A DNA stretch of 59,624 nucleotides from Clostridia bacterium (GCA_017934475.1 JAGBJN010000005.1:1-59624); one strand, 5' to 3'; numbered from the stretch's first letter, positions 1 to 7,931 are shown. The notes: generated by a model not told the origin, from the sequence alone. Numbers and translations: made by a program.

Positions 1-33
1 AAAATAAAATAATAAAATAATAAAAGAATAAAT

Positions 34-80
34 CCCTATAGATAAGCATAAGATTAAATAACTTATCTATGGGGGTTTTT
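34..80 (+). terminator. Rho-independent terminator
   Basis: A 13-bp stem (34-46 with 62-74, one G-U pair) around a 15-nt loop is followed by five T. It would end a transcript entering from the left. The G run that closes the stem lies 7 bases before the ATG at 83, so the same bases could also be that gene's ribosome site. Confidence 0.75.
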
Positions 81-82
81 AT

Positions 83-292
83 ATGTTTTTTATTTTTAAT
101 AAATCTAAAATTTGTTCATATTTAGTATCAGTGGGAACTGTAGCAGTTTTACTAGTTATGGGATTTTATATATCAGAAAATAATGAAACAATGCAAACTT
201 CATCTAATATAGTGCAAGATTCATTAAATAATATTGAAAATAATATTACAAATGAGGCGAAAGACAATATAAATAATGCAATACAAAAATAA
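83..292 (+). CDS. Small membrane-anchored or secreted protein, unknown
   Basis: No family recognised. The 69-residue product has a short basic N-terminus, one hydrophobic segment at about residues 12-29, and an Asn/Glu-rich tail of about 40 residues. That is the shape of a signal-anchored small extracellular protein. The only ribosome-site candidate is the G run at 71-75, which is also the 3' arm of a terminator hairpin, so translation may be weak or depend on how that hairpin folds. No promoter of its own is clear, and the SSB gene downstream has a separate promoter. It could be a chance open frame, but its hydrophobic N-terminus and polar tail look protein-like. Confidence 0.45.
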   Translation: MFFIFNKSKICSYLVSVGTVAVLLVMGFYISENNETMQTSSNIVQDSLNNIENNITNEAKDNINNAIQK

Positions 293-317
293 AATTTAAA
301 AAAATAAACTTTTTATG

Positions 318-346
318 TAGACAAAAATGGAAAATAGTGGTATAAT
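318..346 (+). promoter_or_regulatory. SigA-type promoter for the SSB gene
   Basis: TAGACA at 318 and a perfect TATAAT at 341 are separated by 17 bp. The predicted start leaves a 5' leader of about 75 nt before the TTG start at 428. Confidence 0.7.
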
Positions 347-427
347 TGTAATTGTAGTTAAACATTCTAAAAGATAAACTAAAAGAATAAAATACAATAG
401 ATAAACAAATAAGGGGAGGAAAAGAAA

Positions 428-1117
428 TTGAATACAAATTATTCAGAGAATAATCAACTAGTTTTAGTTGGAAAAGTAACAAGTGATAAAAGATTTAGTC
501 ACGAAATTTATGGAGAAAAATTTTATGTTTTTGACTTAAGTGTTCCACGTTTAAGTGGTAATGCAGACATTATTCCAATAACAATATCAGAAAGATTACT
601 TTTAGAAGAAGATTTAGATATTGGAAAAAATATTACTATTGAAGGACAATTCCGTTCATACAATAGTTATGAAAATGAAAAAAACAGATTAGTACTTACA
701 GTATTTGCAAAAGAAGTTAAATTCTTAGAAGGTGAAGAAGAATTTAAACCATCAAAAGAAAATGTTTCAAATGAAGTTACATTAGATGGTTACATTTGTA
801 AAAAACCAATTTACAGAAAAACACCTTTTGGAAGAGAAATTGCAGATATATTACTTGCAGTAAATAGAGCATACAACAAATCAGACTATATTCCTTGTAT
901 AGCATGGGGAAGAAATGCTAGATTTAGTGAAAACATACCAGTAGGAACTGAAGTAAGAATAGTTGGTAGAGTTCAATCAAGACAATATGAGAAAAAATAT
1001 GAAGATGGAACATCAGAAATAAAAGTTGCTTACGAAGTTTCAGTAGCAAGTTTAGAAGTAGTAAATGCAGATATAGATGAAGAAAATAAAGAAGAAAATG
1101 AAGAACAAGCAATGTAA
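428..1117 (+). CDS. Single-stranded DNA-binding protein with two OB folds
   Basis: 229 residues. The protein reads as two successive SSB-like OB folds: one at about residues 8-105 (LVGKVTSDKRF to LTVFAKEV) and one at about 115-215 (TLDGYICKKPIYRKTPFGREI to VSVASLEV). The second carries the usual SSB pattern of a TPFG turn, an IPCIAWG strand and VGxEVRIVGRVQSR. An acidic tail ends the protein, although the classic DIPF tip is absent. Ordinary bacterial SSB has one OB fold of about 110 residues plus a tail, so this is a tandem version. The start is a TTG chosen because AGGGGAGGA lies 7 bases upstream. It should bind single-stranded DNA in replication or repair, but I cannot tell whether it is the main replication SSB. 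Confidence 0.82.
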   Translation: MNTNYSENNQLVLVGKVTSDKRFSHEIYGEKFYVFDLSVPRLSGNADIIPITISERLLLEEDLDIGKNITIEGQFRSYNSYENEKNRLVLTVFAKEVKFLEGEEEFKPSKENVSNEVTLDGYICKKPIYRKTPFGREIADILLAVNRAYNKSDYIPCIAWGRNARFSENIPVGTEVRIVGRVQSRQYEKKYEDGTSEIKVAYEVSVASLEVVNADIDEENKEENEEQAM

Positions 1118-1132
1118 TTAAGAAGATAAAGG

Positions 1133-1163
1133 AAAAAGAATAGTAGTAACTATTCTTTTTTCT
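1133..1163 (+). terminator. Rho-independent terminator after the SSB gene
   Basis: A perfect 12-bp stem (1133-1144 with 1149-1160) closes a 4-nt loop and ends in a T run. The A run on the left arm means it could also work on the minus strand. The next promoter begins immediately after it. Confidence 0.85.
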
Positions 1164-1192
1164 TGACAGGAAAGAATAATATGATGTACTAT
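1163..1192 (+). promoter_or_regulatory. SigA-type promoter
   Basis: A perfect TTGACA (1163-1168) and TACTAT (1187-1192) are separated by 18 bp, just downstream of the SSB terminator. It drives the Thr/Asn-repeat protein gene at 1224. Confidence 0.75.
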
Positions 1193-1223
1193 ATTATTAT
1201 AAAAATAGTATGAGGAGGAAAAA

Positions 1224-2108
1224 ATGGAAGAAGAAAAAGTTGTAAAAAAAGAAAGTAATTTTGTATGGGGAATTCTAGGCTTTTTTATTCCTTTAGCAGG
1301 ATTAATTTTATTCTTTGTATGGAAAAAGGATAAACCACAAAGAGCAAAGGCAGCAATAATTGGATTTATTATATATATTATATTTGCTGTGGTATTTACA
1401 TTGTTTGCAGCAATAATTATTGCAATAGTTACGGTGACTGCAGGAAGCTTAGAAAGTACAAGTAAGCCAAGTGATTATAGTTATACAAGCCTTAATTACT
1501 ATGATTCAAAGAAAACAAATAATAATTCAACAAGTGTAAGCACAAATACAACAAATACAAATACAAATACAATAAATACAAATACAATAAGCACAAACAC
1601 AACAAATACAAATACAATAAATACAAATACAACAAAAACAAACACAACAAGTACAAACACAACAAGTACAAATACAACAAATACAAATACAACAAGTACA
1701 AATACTCAAAGAGTTGGAGATGATAAATTTGGATATATAACAGTTCCAAGTAACTGGTATAGATTTATTGATCCAGATGCAACAAGTACATTACAATATT
1801 CATATGCAAATGTATACATTGTAACACTTTATGCTAGAGATAAGTCAGAAGTTTCAGCACGTGGTTATGCAGCAAGTACAATGTACAATATGAAACAAGA
1901 AGGAGCAGAAAATGTTACTGGAGCAACAGTAACATTAGGAAAATATACTGCATATCAAGTTTATGGTTACTACAGAAGTGAAAATTTATGGCTAGTTTGT
2001 TGGCACTTTGAAGCAGAAGATGGTAAAACTCATTATATTTCTATGGAAGGACCAGATGCATCAAGTGAATACTTTAAAATTCCAGAAACATTTTCACTAA
2101 AAAAATAA
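1224..2108 (+). CDS. Membrane protein with Thr/Asn-rich linker and C-terminal extracellular domain
   Basis: 294 residues, no named family. Two hydrophobic segments near residues 14-32 and 42-73 form a membrane hairpin. A low-complexity linker of Asn-Thr-Asn-Thr with occasional Ser follows at about residues 98-160. A folded-looking domain of about 130 residues follows, starting GDDKFGYITVPSNWYRF and ending FKIPETFSLKK. That opening (a strand, a proline turn and WYRF) is common in secreted lipid- or protein-binding domains, but I do not assign one. The start is the ATG 5 bases after GAGGAGG. The gene is a single unit between a strong promoter and a terminator. The linker probably spans the cell wall so that the C-terminal domain is displayed. 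Confidence 0.7.
   Translation: MEEEKVVKKESNFVWGILGFFIPLAGLILFFVWKKDKPQRAKAAIIGFIIYIIFAVVFTLFAAIIIAIVTVTAGSLESTSKPSDYSYTSLNYYDSKKTNNNSTSVSTNTTNTNTNTINTNTISTNTTNTNTINTNTTKTNTTSTNTTSTNTTNTNTTSTNTQRVGDDKFGYITVPSNWYRFIDPDATSTLQYSYANVYIVTLYARDKSEVSARGYAASTMYNMKQEGAENVTGATVTLGKYTAYQVYGYYRSENLWLVCWHFEAEDGKTHYISMEGPDASSEYFKIPETFSLKK
1549..1706 (+). repeat. Short tandem repeat coding for a Thr/Asn linker
   Basis: Roughly 26 imperfect copies of a six-base ACAAAT-like unit (aca aat, with aca agt and ata aat variants) encode the Asn-Thr linker of the gene at 1224. The repeat can expand or contract in steps of two residues without changing frame, so linker length probably varies between strains. Confidence 0.8.
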
Positions 2109-2190
2109 ATTTACTTAATATTTCTTATTTATTTGAATATAATAAACATAGAAAATTAATAACAATGAGTGTTATTAGATTAATATAATA

Positions 2191-2231
2191 AAAACACATT
2201 CGTACTAAAGAACAGTAGAATGTGTTTTTTT
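2191..2231 (+). terminator. Rho-independent terminator
   Basis: The stem AAAACACATTC (2191-2201) pairs with GAATGTGTTTT (2218-2228). An inner TACT/AGTA pair shortens the loop, and a T run follows. It ends the gene at 1224-2108. Confidence 0.85.
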
Positions 2232-2250
2232 ATGAAATCGGTAAAAAATA

Positions 2251-2280
2251 TTGACAAAATTCGATAAAAAAATATATGAT
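2251..2280 (+). promoter_or_regulatory. SigA-type promoter for the YdjH/YdjI-like pair
   Basis: A perfect TTGACA (2251-2256) and TATGAT (2275-2280) are separated by 18 bp. The ribosome site AGGAGGTG lies just before the ATG at 2319. Confidence 0.75.
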
Positions 2281-2318
2281 TAAAGAGTAAAATTTAATAA
2301 TTTTTTAGGAGGTGAAAA

Positions 2319-3311
2319 ATGAAGAAAAAGGTTATATTAACATTAGTGTTAGCAATAACTTTGATATTTACAATACATACTTTTTCTTTTGCAGATGTAG
2401 GAAGTTTTGACAGATATGATAGTGGAAGTTCAGATTGGGGTTCAAGCTCATCTGATTGGGGTTCAAGCTCATCAAGTTGGGATTGGGGCTCAAGTTCAAG
2501 TTCTTCATGGGATTCTGATTATGATTCAGATGGAATAGGAATTTTAGGATTATTATTTGGATTATTTGGTACAGGTGGAGGAACAACAACTGTAATAATA
2601 ATTATTATAATATACTTAATTTATAGAGCATCAAAGAAGAAAAATAGAGGAGAGAGACCAGTGCAACAACAAAATACATATACACCACCAAGAAATGTAC
2701 CATCAAGTGTATATACAACAAATGTACACGATGTACCACAAACTCATGTACATGCAGAAAGAGTAAAAGAAATAGATCCAAACTTCTCAGAAGAAAAAAT
2801 GATATCATATGCAAAAGATTTATTTGTAAAATTACAAAATGCATGGACAGCAAGAGAATGGGAAGAAATGAGACCACTAGAAACAGAGAGTTTATTCGAA
2901 CAACACAATAAACAAATCCAAAACTATATAGATACAAATCGTATAAATGTAATAGATAGAATAGCTGTAAATTATGCAACAATTTGCGGATTCAGACAAG
3001 AAGGAGATAGAGATATCTTAGAAGTAGCATTAAAAGCAACAATGAAAGATTATATAATTGATGCAACAACAAAAGAATTACTAGAAGGAATAAAAGAACA
3101 AGACAGAATAACAGTATATAAATTAACATTTGAAAGAAAAACTGGAGTTCTAACTCCTGAAGGAACAGAAGAAATAAAGACAACAAACTGTCCAAATTGT
3201 GGAGCACCAACAAAGATAACATCAGCAGGAAAATGTCCATATTGCGGAAGTGTAATTACAACAGGAAATAATACGTGGGTATTATCAGGTTTAGAACCAT
3301 ATAGAAATTAA
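2319..3311 (+). CDS. Signal-peptide, Ser/Trp-repeat membrane protein with Tim44-like domain and zinc ribbon
   Basis: 330 residues. A signal peptide (about 1-25, ending FSFA) is followed by a repeat of DWGSSSS-like units at about 38-70. A transmembrane segment lies near 75-105 (run of Ile), then a basic stretch. A Tim44-like domain follows at about residues 155-270 (SYAKDLFVKLQNAWTAREW to ITVYKLTFERK), and a treble-clef ribbon CPNCG...CPYCG near 291-311. This matches the architecture I associate with the B. subtilis YdjH type, which works with YdjI and the PspA/LiaH-like stress system. The partner lies 19 bases downstream. The Tim44-like domain may bind lipid or partner proteins at the cytoplasmic membrane face. 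The domain call is solid; the stress role is inferred from relatives. Confidence 0.72.
   Translation: MKKKVILTLVLAITLIFTIHTFSFADVGSFDRYDSGSSDWGSSSSDWGSSSSSWDWGSSSSSSWDSDYDSDGIGILGLLFGLFGTGGGTTTVIIIIIIYLIYRASKKKNRGERPVQQQNTYTPPRNVPSSVYTTNVHDVPQTHVHAERVKEIDPNFSEEKMISYAKDLFVKLQNAWTAREWEEMRPLETESLFEQHNKQIQNYIDTNRINVIDRIAVNYATICGFRQEGDRDILEVALKATMKDYIIDATTKELLEGIKEQDRITVYKLTFERKTGVLTPEGTEEIKTTNCPNCGAPTKITSAGKCPYCGSVITTGNNTWVLSGLEPYRN
2418..2520 (+). repeat. Repeat coding for Asp-Trp-Gly-Ser units
   Basis: Imperfect copies of a unit reading gattggggttcaagctca encode DWGSSSS. They form the extracellular Ser-rich, Trp-containing segment of the protein at 2319. Confidence 0.7.
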
Positions 3312-3330
3312 TATAAAGGAGAATAAGATT

Positions 3331-4560
3331 ATGGGATTAATTAAACAGGTATTTGAAACAGTTAAAGGAGCAGCAGGAAATGCAATTAAAGGAACATTAG
3401 AAGATCAATTTAAAGAGGCAATCAGATGTGAGGATATGGGAAATGATATCCTTATGGTTAAAAAAACTACACCAACAGGAGTTATTACAAGTGATAGTAC
3501 TATTATTGTAGCACCTGGCCAATGTGCTATCATCTATGATAATGGTAGAGTTATAGATGCAACAGCAGAAGATGGAATATATAAATTTGATTCATCTTCA
3601 TCACCATCATTCTTTGGTGGAAAATTTAAAGAAACATTTGGAGAAATGTGGCAAAGATTTACATATGGTGGAGCAAGTGCTAAAGAGCAAGCAGTATTTT
3701 TCTTCAATATAAAAGAGATTATGGAAAATACATTTGGAACAGCAACTCCAATACCATATGCAGATTGGTCACATCCAATACCAAACCAAATGACAAACAC
3801 AATTACTCCATTAAGAGTTGATATTAAATGCTATGGAAAATATACATTTAGTATAGATAATCCAGCAATATTTATGGAAAAAATTGCAGGAACAGCAACA
3901 ACATACAAGAAAAATCAATTAGTTGAACAAATAAGAAGTGAAGTTTTAGCAGTATTCCAAAATGTTACAAATGAATTAGGAAATAGTGAACACAAAGTTG
4001 CAGTACTTGAACTTCCAAGCCAAACAGATGAAATAAAAACAATGATGAATGAAAAAGTATTTGACCAAAAACTTCGTGAAAGAGGATTAAGAATCGATTC
4101 ATTCTTAGTAGAGTCAGTATCACTTGATGAAGCATCTGCAAAGAAAATAGATGATTATGAATTAAGTTCAAATGCATACATGCAACAAGGTAAAATGGTT
4201 GATGCATACTCAGAAGCTATAAAAAATGCTGCATCAAATGAAGCTGGTGCAATGAATGGATTTATGGGAATCGGCATGATGAATATGCAAACTGGAAATG
4301 CAGTTAATAACATAGTTGGAGGAGCATGGAATAATACAGATAATAGTAGAGTAGACTTAAGTAAAGAAGATACAAAAGCAGAACAAGCACCAGTACAAAA
4401 TGATAGTTGGACATGTGAATGTGGATCAGTAAACAATGGAAAATTCTGTTCAAATTGTGGAAAAGAAAAAGCAAGAAAAAAAGTTTGTAAAAAATGTGGA
4501 AGAGAATTAGGAGCAAACGATAAATTCTGCCCAGATTGCGGAGAAAAAGTAGAAGAATAA
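3331..4560 (+). CDS. SPFH-domain protein with C-terminal zinc ribbons (YdjI-like)
   Basis: 409 residues. The region at about 30-320 is an SPFH/band-7 type domain of the YdjI family, with an early strand GVITSDSTIIVAPGQCAIIYDNG and a later region KVFDQKLRERGLRIDSFLVESVSLDE. A Gly/Met/Asn-rich segment follows near 310-335. Two zinc ribbons end the protein: CECGSVNNGKFCSNCG near 368-383 and CKKCGRELGANDKFCPDCG near 389-407. It sits 19 bases behind the Tim44-like gene on the same promoter. SPFH proteins build membrane-associated scaffolds. In B. subtilis the YdjG-H-I set recruits a PspA-family protein to the membrane; no PspA gene is visible in this window. Start: ATG 7 bases after AAGGAGAAT. Confidence 0.8.
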   Translation: MGLIKQVFETVKGAAGNAIKGTLEDQFKEAIRCEDMGNDILMVKKTTPTGVITSDSTIIVAPGQCAIIYDNGRVIDATAEDGIYKFDSSSSPSFFGGKFKETFGEMWQRFTYGGASAKEQAVFFFNIKEIMENTFGTATPIPYADWSHPIPNQMTNTITPLRVDIKCYGKYTFSIDNPAIFMEKIAGTATTYKKNQLVEQIRSEVLAVFQNVTNELGNSEHKVAVLELPSQTDEIKTMMNEKVFDQKLRERGLRIDSFLVESVSLDEASAKKIDDYELSSNAYMQQGKMVDAYSEAIKNAASNEAGAMNGFMGIGMMNMQTGNAVNNIVGGAWNNTDNSRVDLSKEDTKAEQAPVQNDSWTCECGSVNNGKFCSNCGKEKARKKVCKKCGRELGANDKFCPDCGEKVEE

Positions 4561-4570
4561 AATAAAATAA

Positions 4571-4603
4571 AAAATAAAAGTTGCTTTGCAACTTTTATTT
4601 TTT
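4571..4603. terminator. Bidirectional terminator
   Basis: A 14-bp perfect stem (4571-4584 with 4588-4601) with a 3-nt loop is flanked by A and T runs. It serves both the SPFH gene (plus) and the small convergent gene (minus), whose stop codon lies inside it. Confidence 0.85.
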
Positions 4604-4750
4604 ATTACTTTTTTTACTATCTGGTATTATTATTTTTTTCTTTTCTTTTTCATTTTTAGGTTTTTCAATATCAATATGGTCATAAACAGGTGAAATATCC
4701 AAATCTTTTCCATCTCCAGAAACTATTTTAATATCTTTTTTATCTTCCAT
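4595..4750 (-). CDS. Small hydrophilic protein, unknown
   Basis: A 51-residue frame, not assigned to any family. It begins MEDKKDIKIVSGDGKDLDIS, contains PVYDHIDIEKPK, and ends in a Lys-rich tail. It has no hydrophobic segment and should be cytosolic. It is credible because the ATG (complement of 4748-4750) follows AGAAGG at a normal distance, the frame is open to a stop inside a good terminator, and it fills an otherwise empty gap. Convergent with the SPFH gene and divergent from the PLP enzyme gene. No function can be inferred. Confidence 0.62.
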   Translation of the reverse strand: MEDKKDIKIVSGDGKDLDISPVYDHIDIEKPKNEKEKKKIIIPDSKKSNKK

Positions 4751-4830
4751 AATAAAACCTTCTTTCTCTTACTAATTATATTTATATTATCATAATTAGA
4801 AAAAAAGTGCAATAGAAAAAGATGGGAACC

Positions 4831-4859
4831 TTGAATAATTAGTAGTAAAATGATATAAT
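4831..4859 (+). promoter_or_regulatory. SigA-type promoter
   Basis: TTGAAT (4831) and a perfect TATAAT (4854-4859) are separated by 17 bp. The leader before the chosen ATG at 4887 is only about 20 nt. Confidence 0.72.
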
Positions 4860-4886
4860 AAAAAAATGAAGAAAAGGAGAATTGAA

Positions 4887-6137
4887 ATGTACGAAAATTT
4901 TGGAATAAGTAAAGAATTAGAAGATTTATCAAATAAAATTGAAAAAGATATAGAACCAGTATTCAAAAAAATAGATAATGTATGTGAAATAAATAGCTTA
5001 AAAGTATTAAATGCCTTTCAAAAAAATCAAATATCAGATATGCATTTTGATTCAACAACAGGATATGGATATGGAGATGTAGGAAGAGATACAATTGAAA
5101 AAGTTTATAGTGATATTTTTAAATCAGAAGATGCTTTAGTAAGAAGTCAATTTATTTCAGGAACACATGCACTTACTGTTACTTTATTTGCTTTATTAAG
5201 ACCAGGAGATACATTACTTAGCATTAATGGAAAACCATATGACACACTTGATGAAGTAATTGGGATAAAAGATAATCCAAGTTCGTTAAAATCTTATGGA
5301 ATTAATTTTGAAAAAATAGATTTAGTAAATAATGATTTTGATTATGAAAAAATAGAAGAAAGACTAAAAAAATCGAAAATTAAAGTAATAGAAATACAAC
5401 GTTCAAAAGGTTATAGTGCAAGAAAAAGTATAAAAATAGATCAAGTAGAAAAAATAATATCATTTATAAAAAGTATTGATAAAGATGTGATAATAATGAT
5501 TGATAACTGTTATTGTGAGTTTGTTACAGAAACAGAACCAATAGAAGTTGGAGCAGATATTGTAGTAGGGTCTTTAATAAAAAACTTAGGTGGTGGAATA
5601 GCACCAAACGGAGCATATGTTGTAGGAAGAAAAGATTTAGTTGAATTATGTGCAGAAAGATTGACAGCACCAGGGGAAGGAAAAGAGGTAGGGCCAACAC
5701 TAGGAATTAATAAATCAATACTTCAAGGTTTATTCTTAGCACCATCAGTAGTAGCAGCTAGTTTAAAGACGGCTGTATTTGCAAGTAAAATGCTTGAAGA
5801 ATTAGGATATAATACAGAACCTAAATTTGACGAAAAAAGAGCAGATATTGTCCAAACAATAATATTTGAAGATCCGAATAAATTGATAAAATATTGCCAA
5901 GGAATACAAATGGGCTCACCTATAGATTCAAATTCAATTCCAGAAGCATGGGATATGCCTGGTTATACAGATAAGGTAATAATGGCTGCAGGAGCATTTA
6001 CACAAGGTTCAAGTATAGAACTTTCTTGTGACGGTCCAATAAGACCACCTTATATTGCTTTTGAACAAGGTGGACTTACTTATGAGTATGGAAAGTTGGG
6101 AGTACTAAAAGCATTACAGAGATTAACAGAAAAATAA
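4887..6137 (+). CDS. Methionine gamma-lyase family PLP protein (YnbB / aluminium-resistance family)
   Basis: 416 residues from the ATG at 4887. That start is preferred over the in-frame ATG at 4866 because AAGGAGA ends 6 bases before it. Family marks are FDSTTGYGYGDVGRDT near 55-70, FISGTHALTVTLFALLRPGD near 89-108, and IDNCYCEF near 207-214. GSLIKNLGGGIAPNGAYVVG near 229-248 carries the expected PLP-binding lysine. This is the fold-type I PLP family often labelled methionine gamma-lyase or aluminium-resistance protein; the true reaction is not established for most members. Length fits the family. The flavoprotein gene starts 16 bases after its stop, so the two are probably co-transcribed. 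Confidence 0.85.
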   Translation: MYENFGISKELEDLSNKIEKDIEPVFKKIDNVCEINSLKVLNAFQKNQISDMHFDSTTGYGYGDVGRDTIEKVYSDIFKSEDALVRSQFISGTHALTVTLFALLRPGDTLLSINGKPYDTLDEVIGIKDNPSSLKSYGINFEKIDLVNNDFDYEKIEERLKKSKIKVIEIQRSKGYSARKSIKIDQVEKIISFIKSIDKDVIIMIDNCYCEFVTETEPIEVGADIVVGSLIKNLGGGIAPNGAYVVGRKDLVELCAERLTAPGEGKEVGPTLGINKSILQGLFLAPSVVAASLKTAVFASKMLEELGYNTEPKFDEKRADIVQTIIFEDPNKLIKYCQGIQMGSPIDSNSIPEAWDMPGYTDKVIMAAGAFTQGSSIELSCDGPIRPPYIAFEQGGLTYEYGKLGVLKALQRLTEK

Positions 6138-6153
6138 TTTTTTAGGAGATAAG

Positions 6154-7413
6154 ATGAAAGTTGTAGTAATTGGAGGAGGACCAGCAGGAATGATGGCTGC
6201 AATAACCTCTGCTAAAAAAGGAAATGATGTAACTTTATTAGAAAAAAATAGTAGATGTGGTAAAAAACTTCTTATAACAGGAAAAGGAAGATGCAATATT
6301 ACATCTTCTTTAGATATGTCTGAATTTATAAATAATATTCCAGGTAATGGAAGATTTTTATATAGTTGCTTTGAAAACTTTACAAATGAAGATATACTTC
6401 AAATGCTTCATAAAAATAATGTTGACACAAAAGAAGAAAGAGGAAATAGGATATTTCCAGTATCGGATAAAAGTATAGATGTACTAAATGCGTTTGAAAG
6501 TGAAATTAGAAGAGCAAATGTAAAATTAATTACAGATGCAAAAGTTACAGATATTGTAGCTCACGAAAATGAAGTAAAAGCAGTTAGATATATAAAAAAT
6601 GATAGAAAAGAAGAAATAAAAGCAGAAAAAGTTATTTTAGCAACAGGTGGAAAAAGCTACCCGATTACTGGTTCAACAGGGGATGGATATGAAATAGCTA
6701 AAAAATTAGGACATACTGTAGAAAAATTACAAGGTTCATTAGTACCTCTTACTGCCAAAAACGAATCATTAAATGTCTGTAAGGAGTTACAAGGATTGAG
6801 TTTGAAAAATGTAGGTGTTACATTAGTTGATAAAGAAAATTCAAAAGTGATTTACAAAGATTTTGGAGAAATGCTCTTTACACATTTTGGAGTGTCAGGA
6901 CCAATAATTTTAAGTAGTTCAGCACATTTATTAAGGTATAAAAATATAGAAGAAAAATTTTTAAATAATCAAATTGAATTATTAATAGATTTGAAACCTG
7001 CATTATCAGAAGAAAAACTTGATGAAAGGATACAAAGGGATTTCAATAAGTATAAAAATAAAGAAATAAGAAATGGACTTGATGAATTATTGCCAAAAAA
7101 ATTGATATTACCAATTATAGAACTTTCTAAAATTGATATTAATAAAAAAATAAATTCTATAACTAAGGAAGAAAGAAGATGTTTAGTAAAAATATTAAAA
7201 AATATGCCTATAACAGTAAATGGATTTAGACCAATAGAAGAAGCAATTATTACTGCAGGAGGAATATCTATAAAAGAAATTAATCCAAAAACAATGGAAT
7301 CAAAAATAGTAAATGGTTTATATTTTGCAGGAGAGATAATAGATGTAGATGCATATACAGGAGGATTTAATTTACAAATTGCATATTCGACTGGATATAC
7401 AGCAGGAAAATAA
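6154..7413 (+). CDS. FAD-dependent oxidoreductase, HI0933/YhiN (BaiN-like) family
   Basis: 419 residues. The N-terminus has the dinucleotide-binding GGGPAGMMAA at residues 7-16. The family signature GKKLLITGKGRCNIT follows at about 36-50, and the second FAD contact ATGGKSYPITGSTGDGYEIA near 165-184. The C-terminus ends in the conserved LYFAGEIIDVDAYTGGFNLQ near 390-409. All of this fits the HI0933/YhiN flavoprotein family, whose members are annotated variously as NAD(P)/FAD oxidoreductase or aminoacetone oxidase; substrate here is unknown. GGAGAT precedes the ATG by 5 bases. It lies 16 bases after the PLP enzyme and ends in a strong terminator. Confidence 0.87.
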   Translation: MKVVVIGGGPAGMMAAITSAKKGNDVTLLEKNSRCGKKLLITGKGRCNITSSLDMSEFINNIPGNGRFLYSCFENFTNEDILQMLHKNNVDTKEERGNRIFPVSDKSIDVLNAFESEIRRANVKLITDAKVTDIVAHENEVKAVRYIKNDRKEEIKAEKVILATGGKSYPITGSTGDGYEIAKKLGHTVEKLQGSLVPLTAKNESLNVCKELQGLSLKNVGVTLVDKENSKVIYKDFGEMLFTHFGVSGPIILSSSAHLLRYKNIEEKFLNNQIELLIDLKPALSEEKLDERIQRDFNKYKNKEIRNGLDELLPKKLILPIIELSKIDINKKINSITKEERRCLVKILKNMPITVNGFRPIEEAIITAGGISIKEINPKTMESKIVNGLYFAGEIIDVDAYTGGFNLQIAYSTGYTAGK

Positions 7414-7443
7414 AAAAATCGGATTTTAAAATCCGATTTTTTT
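7412..7443 (+). terminator. Rho-independent terminator
   Basis: A near-perfect palindrome centred at 7427/7428 (ATCGGATTTT/AAAATCCGAT) with flanking A and T runs begins at the stop codon of the flavoprotein gene. It can also serve the convergent small gene at 7447-7572. Confidence 0.85.
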
Positions 7444-7446
7444 ATT

Positions 7447-7572
7447 TTAGCAACATCCACATCCACCATTATTGTTGTTACCACAACAACAGAAGAATAA
7501 TATAAATATTAGTATAATCCAAATGCAGTCACATCCGTTATTCATTCCTCCAAATCCTCTATTTTCTGGCAT
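7447..7572 (-). CDS. Tiny Cys-rich membrane protein
   Basis: 41 residues. A Gly-rich head with a CDC motif (residues 14-16) is followed by one hydrophobic helix (about 17-27), then FCCCGNNNNGGCGCC to the end. Eight Cys in 41 residues and one membrane helix resemble the small YjcZ-like or coat-associated proteins of spore formers, but I see no exact family match. The start is supported by GGAGGG a few bases upstream on the minus strand. The frame ends just outside the terminator at 7412-7443. A sister gene lies 56 bases upstream in the same direction. Confidence 0.65.
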   Translation of the reverse strand: MPENRGFGGMNNGCDCIWIILIFILFFCCCGNNNNGGCGCC

Positions 7573-7628
7573 AATATGTCCCTCCTTTCAAAAATGTACA
7601 TAAAATAAGTATGAATTAGCAAAAACTT

Positions 7629-7748
7629 TTAGTAGTCACATCTGTCGTTATTACCACATCCACATCCGCACGAGTTGTTATTACTACAGTTGCAGAATAG
7701 AAGTAAGAATAGAATAATAAACCAAAGTATCTCGCTGTTACCTCTCAT
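7629..7748 (-). CDS. Tiny Cys-rich membrane protein, sister of the gene at 7447
   Basis: 39 residues with the same plan as its neighbour: a short polar head (MRGNSEI), one hydrophobic helix at about residues 8-18, then a Cys/Asn/Gly tail with CNC, CGCGCG and a final CDY. A strong AGGAGGT ribosome site precedes the ATG (complement of 7746-7748). The shared layout of polar head, one helix and Asn/Cys tail argues that both are real and related, perhaps a duplicated pair expressed in sporulation. I could not identify a convincing mother-cell promoter by eye, so that timing is only a guess. Confidence 0.65.
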   Translation of the reverse strand: MRGNSEILWFIILFLLLFCNCSNNNSCGCGCGNNDRCDY

Positions 7749-7868
7749 AGATAATACCTCCTATATAAGTTTTTGTTCTTGATTGATTTCTCTTTCGTAT
7801 GGTATATAGTATTCTTAAAATTAAAAAATGTTACAATGCAAAAAAATAAGAAAATATTTATAAAAAAC

Positions 7869-7898
7869 TTGTACATATAAAACGATTAATGGTATAAT
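7869..7898 (+). promoter_or_regulatory. SigA-type promoter for mutL
   Basis: TTGTAC (7869) and a perfect TATAAT (7893-7898) are separated by 18 bp, about 30 bases before the GTG start of mutL. Confidence 0.65.
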
Positions 7899-7931
7899 TT
7901 CCGTAGGATTATTTTATACGGAGGAAGAAAC

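Noticed and set aside
1549-1706. Regularly spaced short repeats that might be a CRISPR array
   Set aside because: The units are six bases, contiguous and in frame as Thr/Asn codons; there are no spacers and no cas genes.
1492-1749. Open frames on the minus strand over the Thr/Asn repeat, one giving a Cys-rich peptide
   Set aside because: They are by-products of the repeat read backwards, with no ribosome site or promoter.
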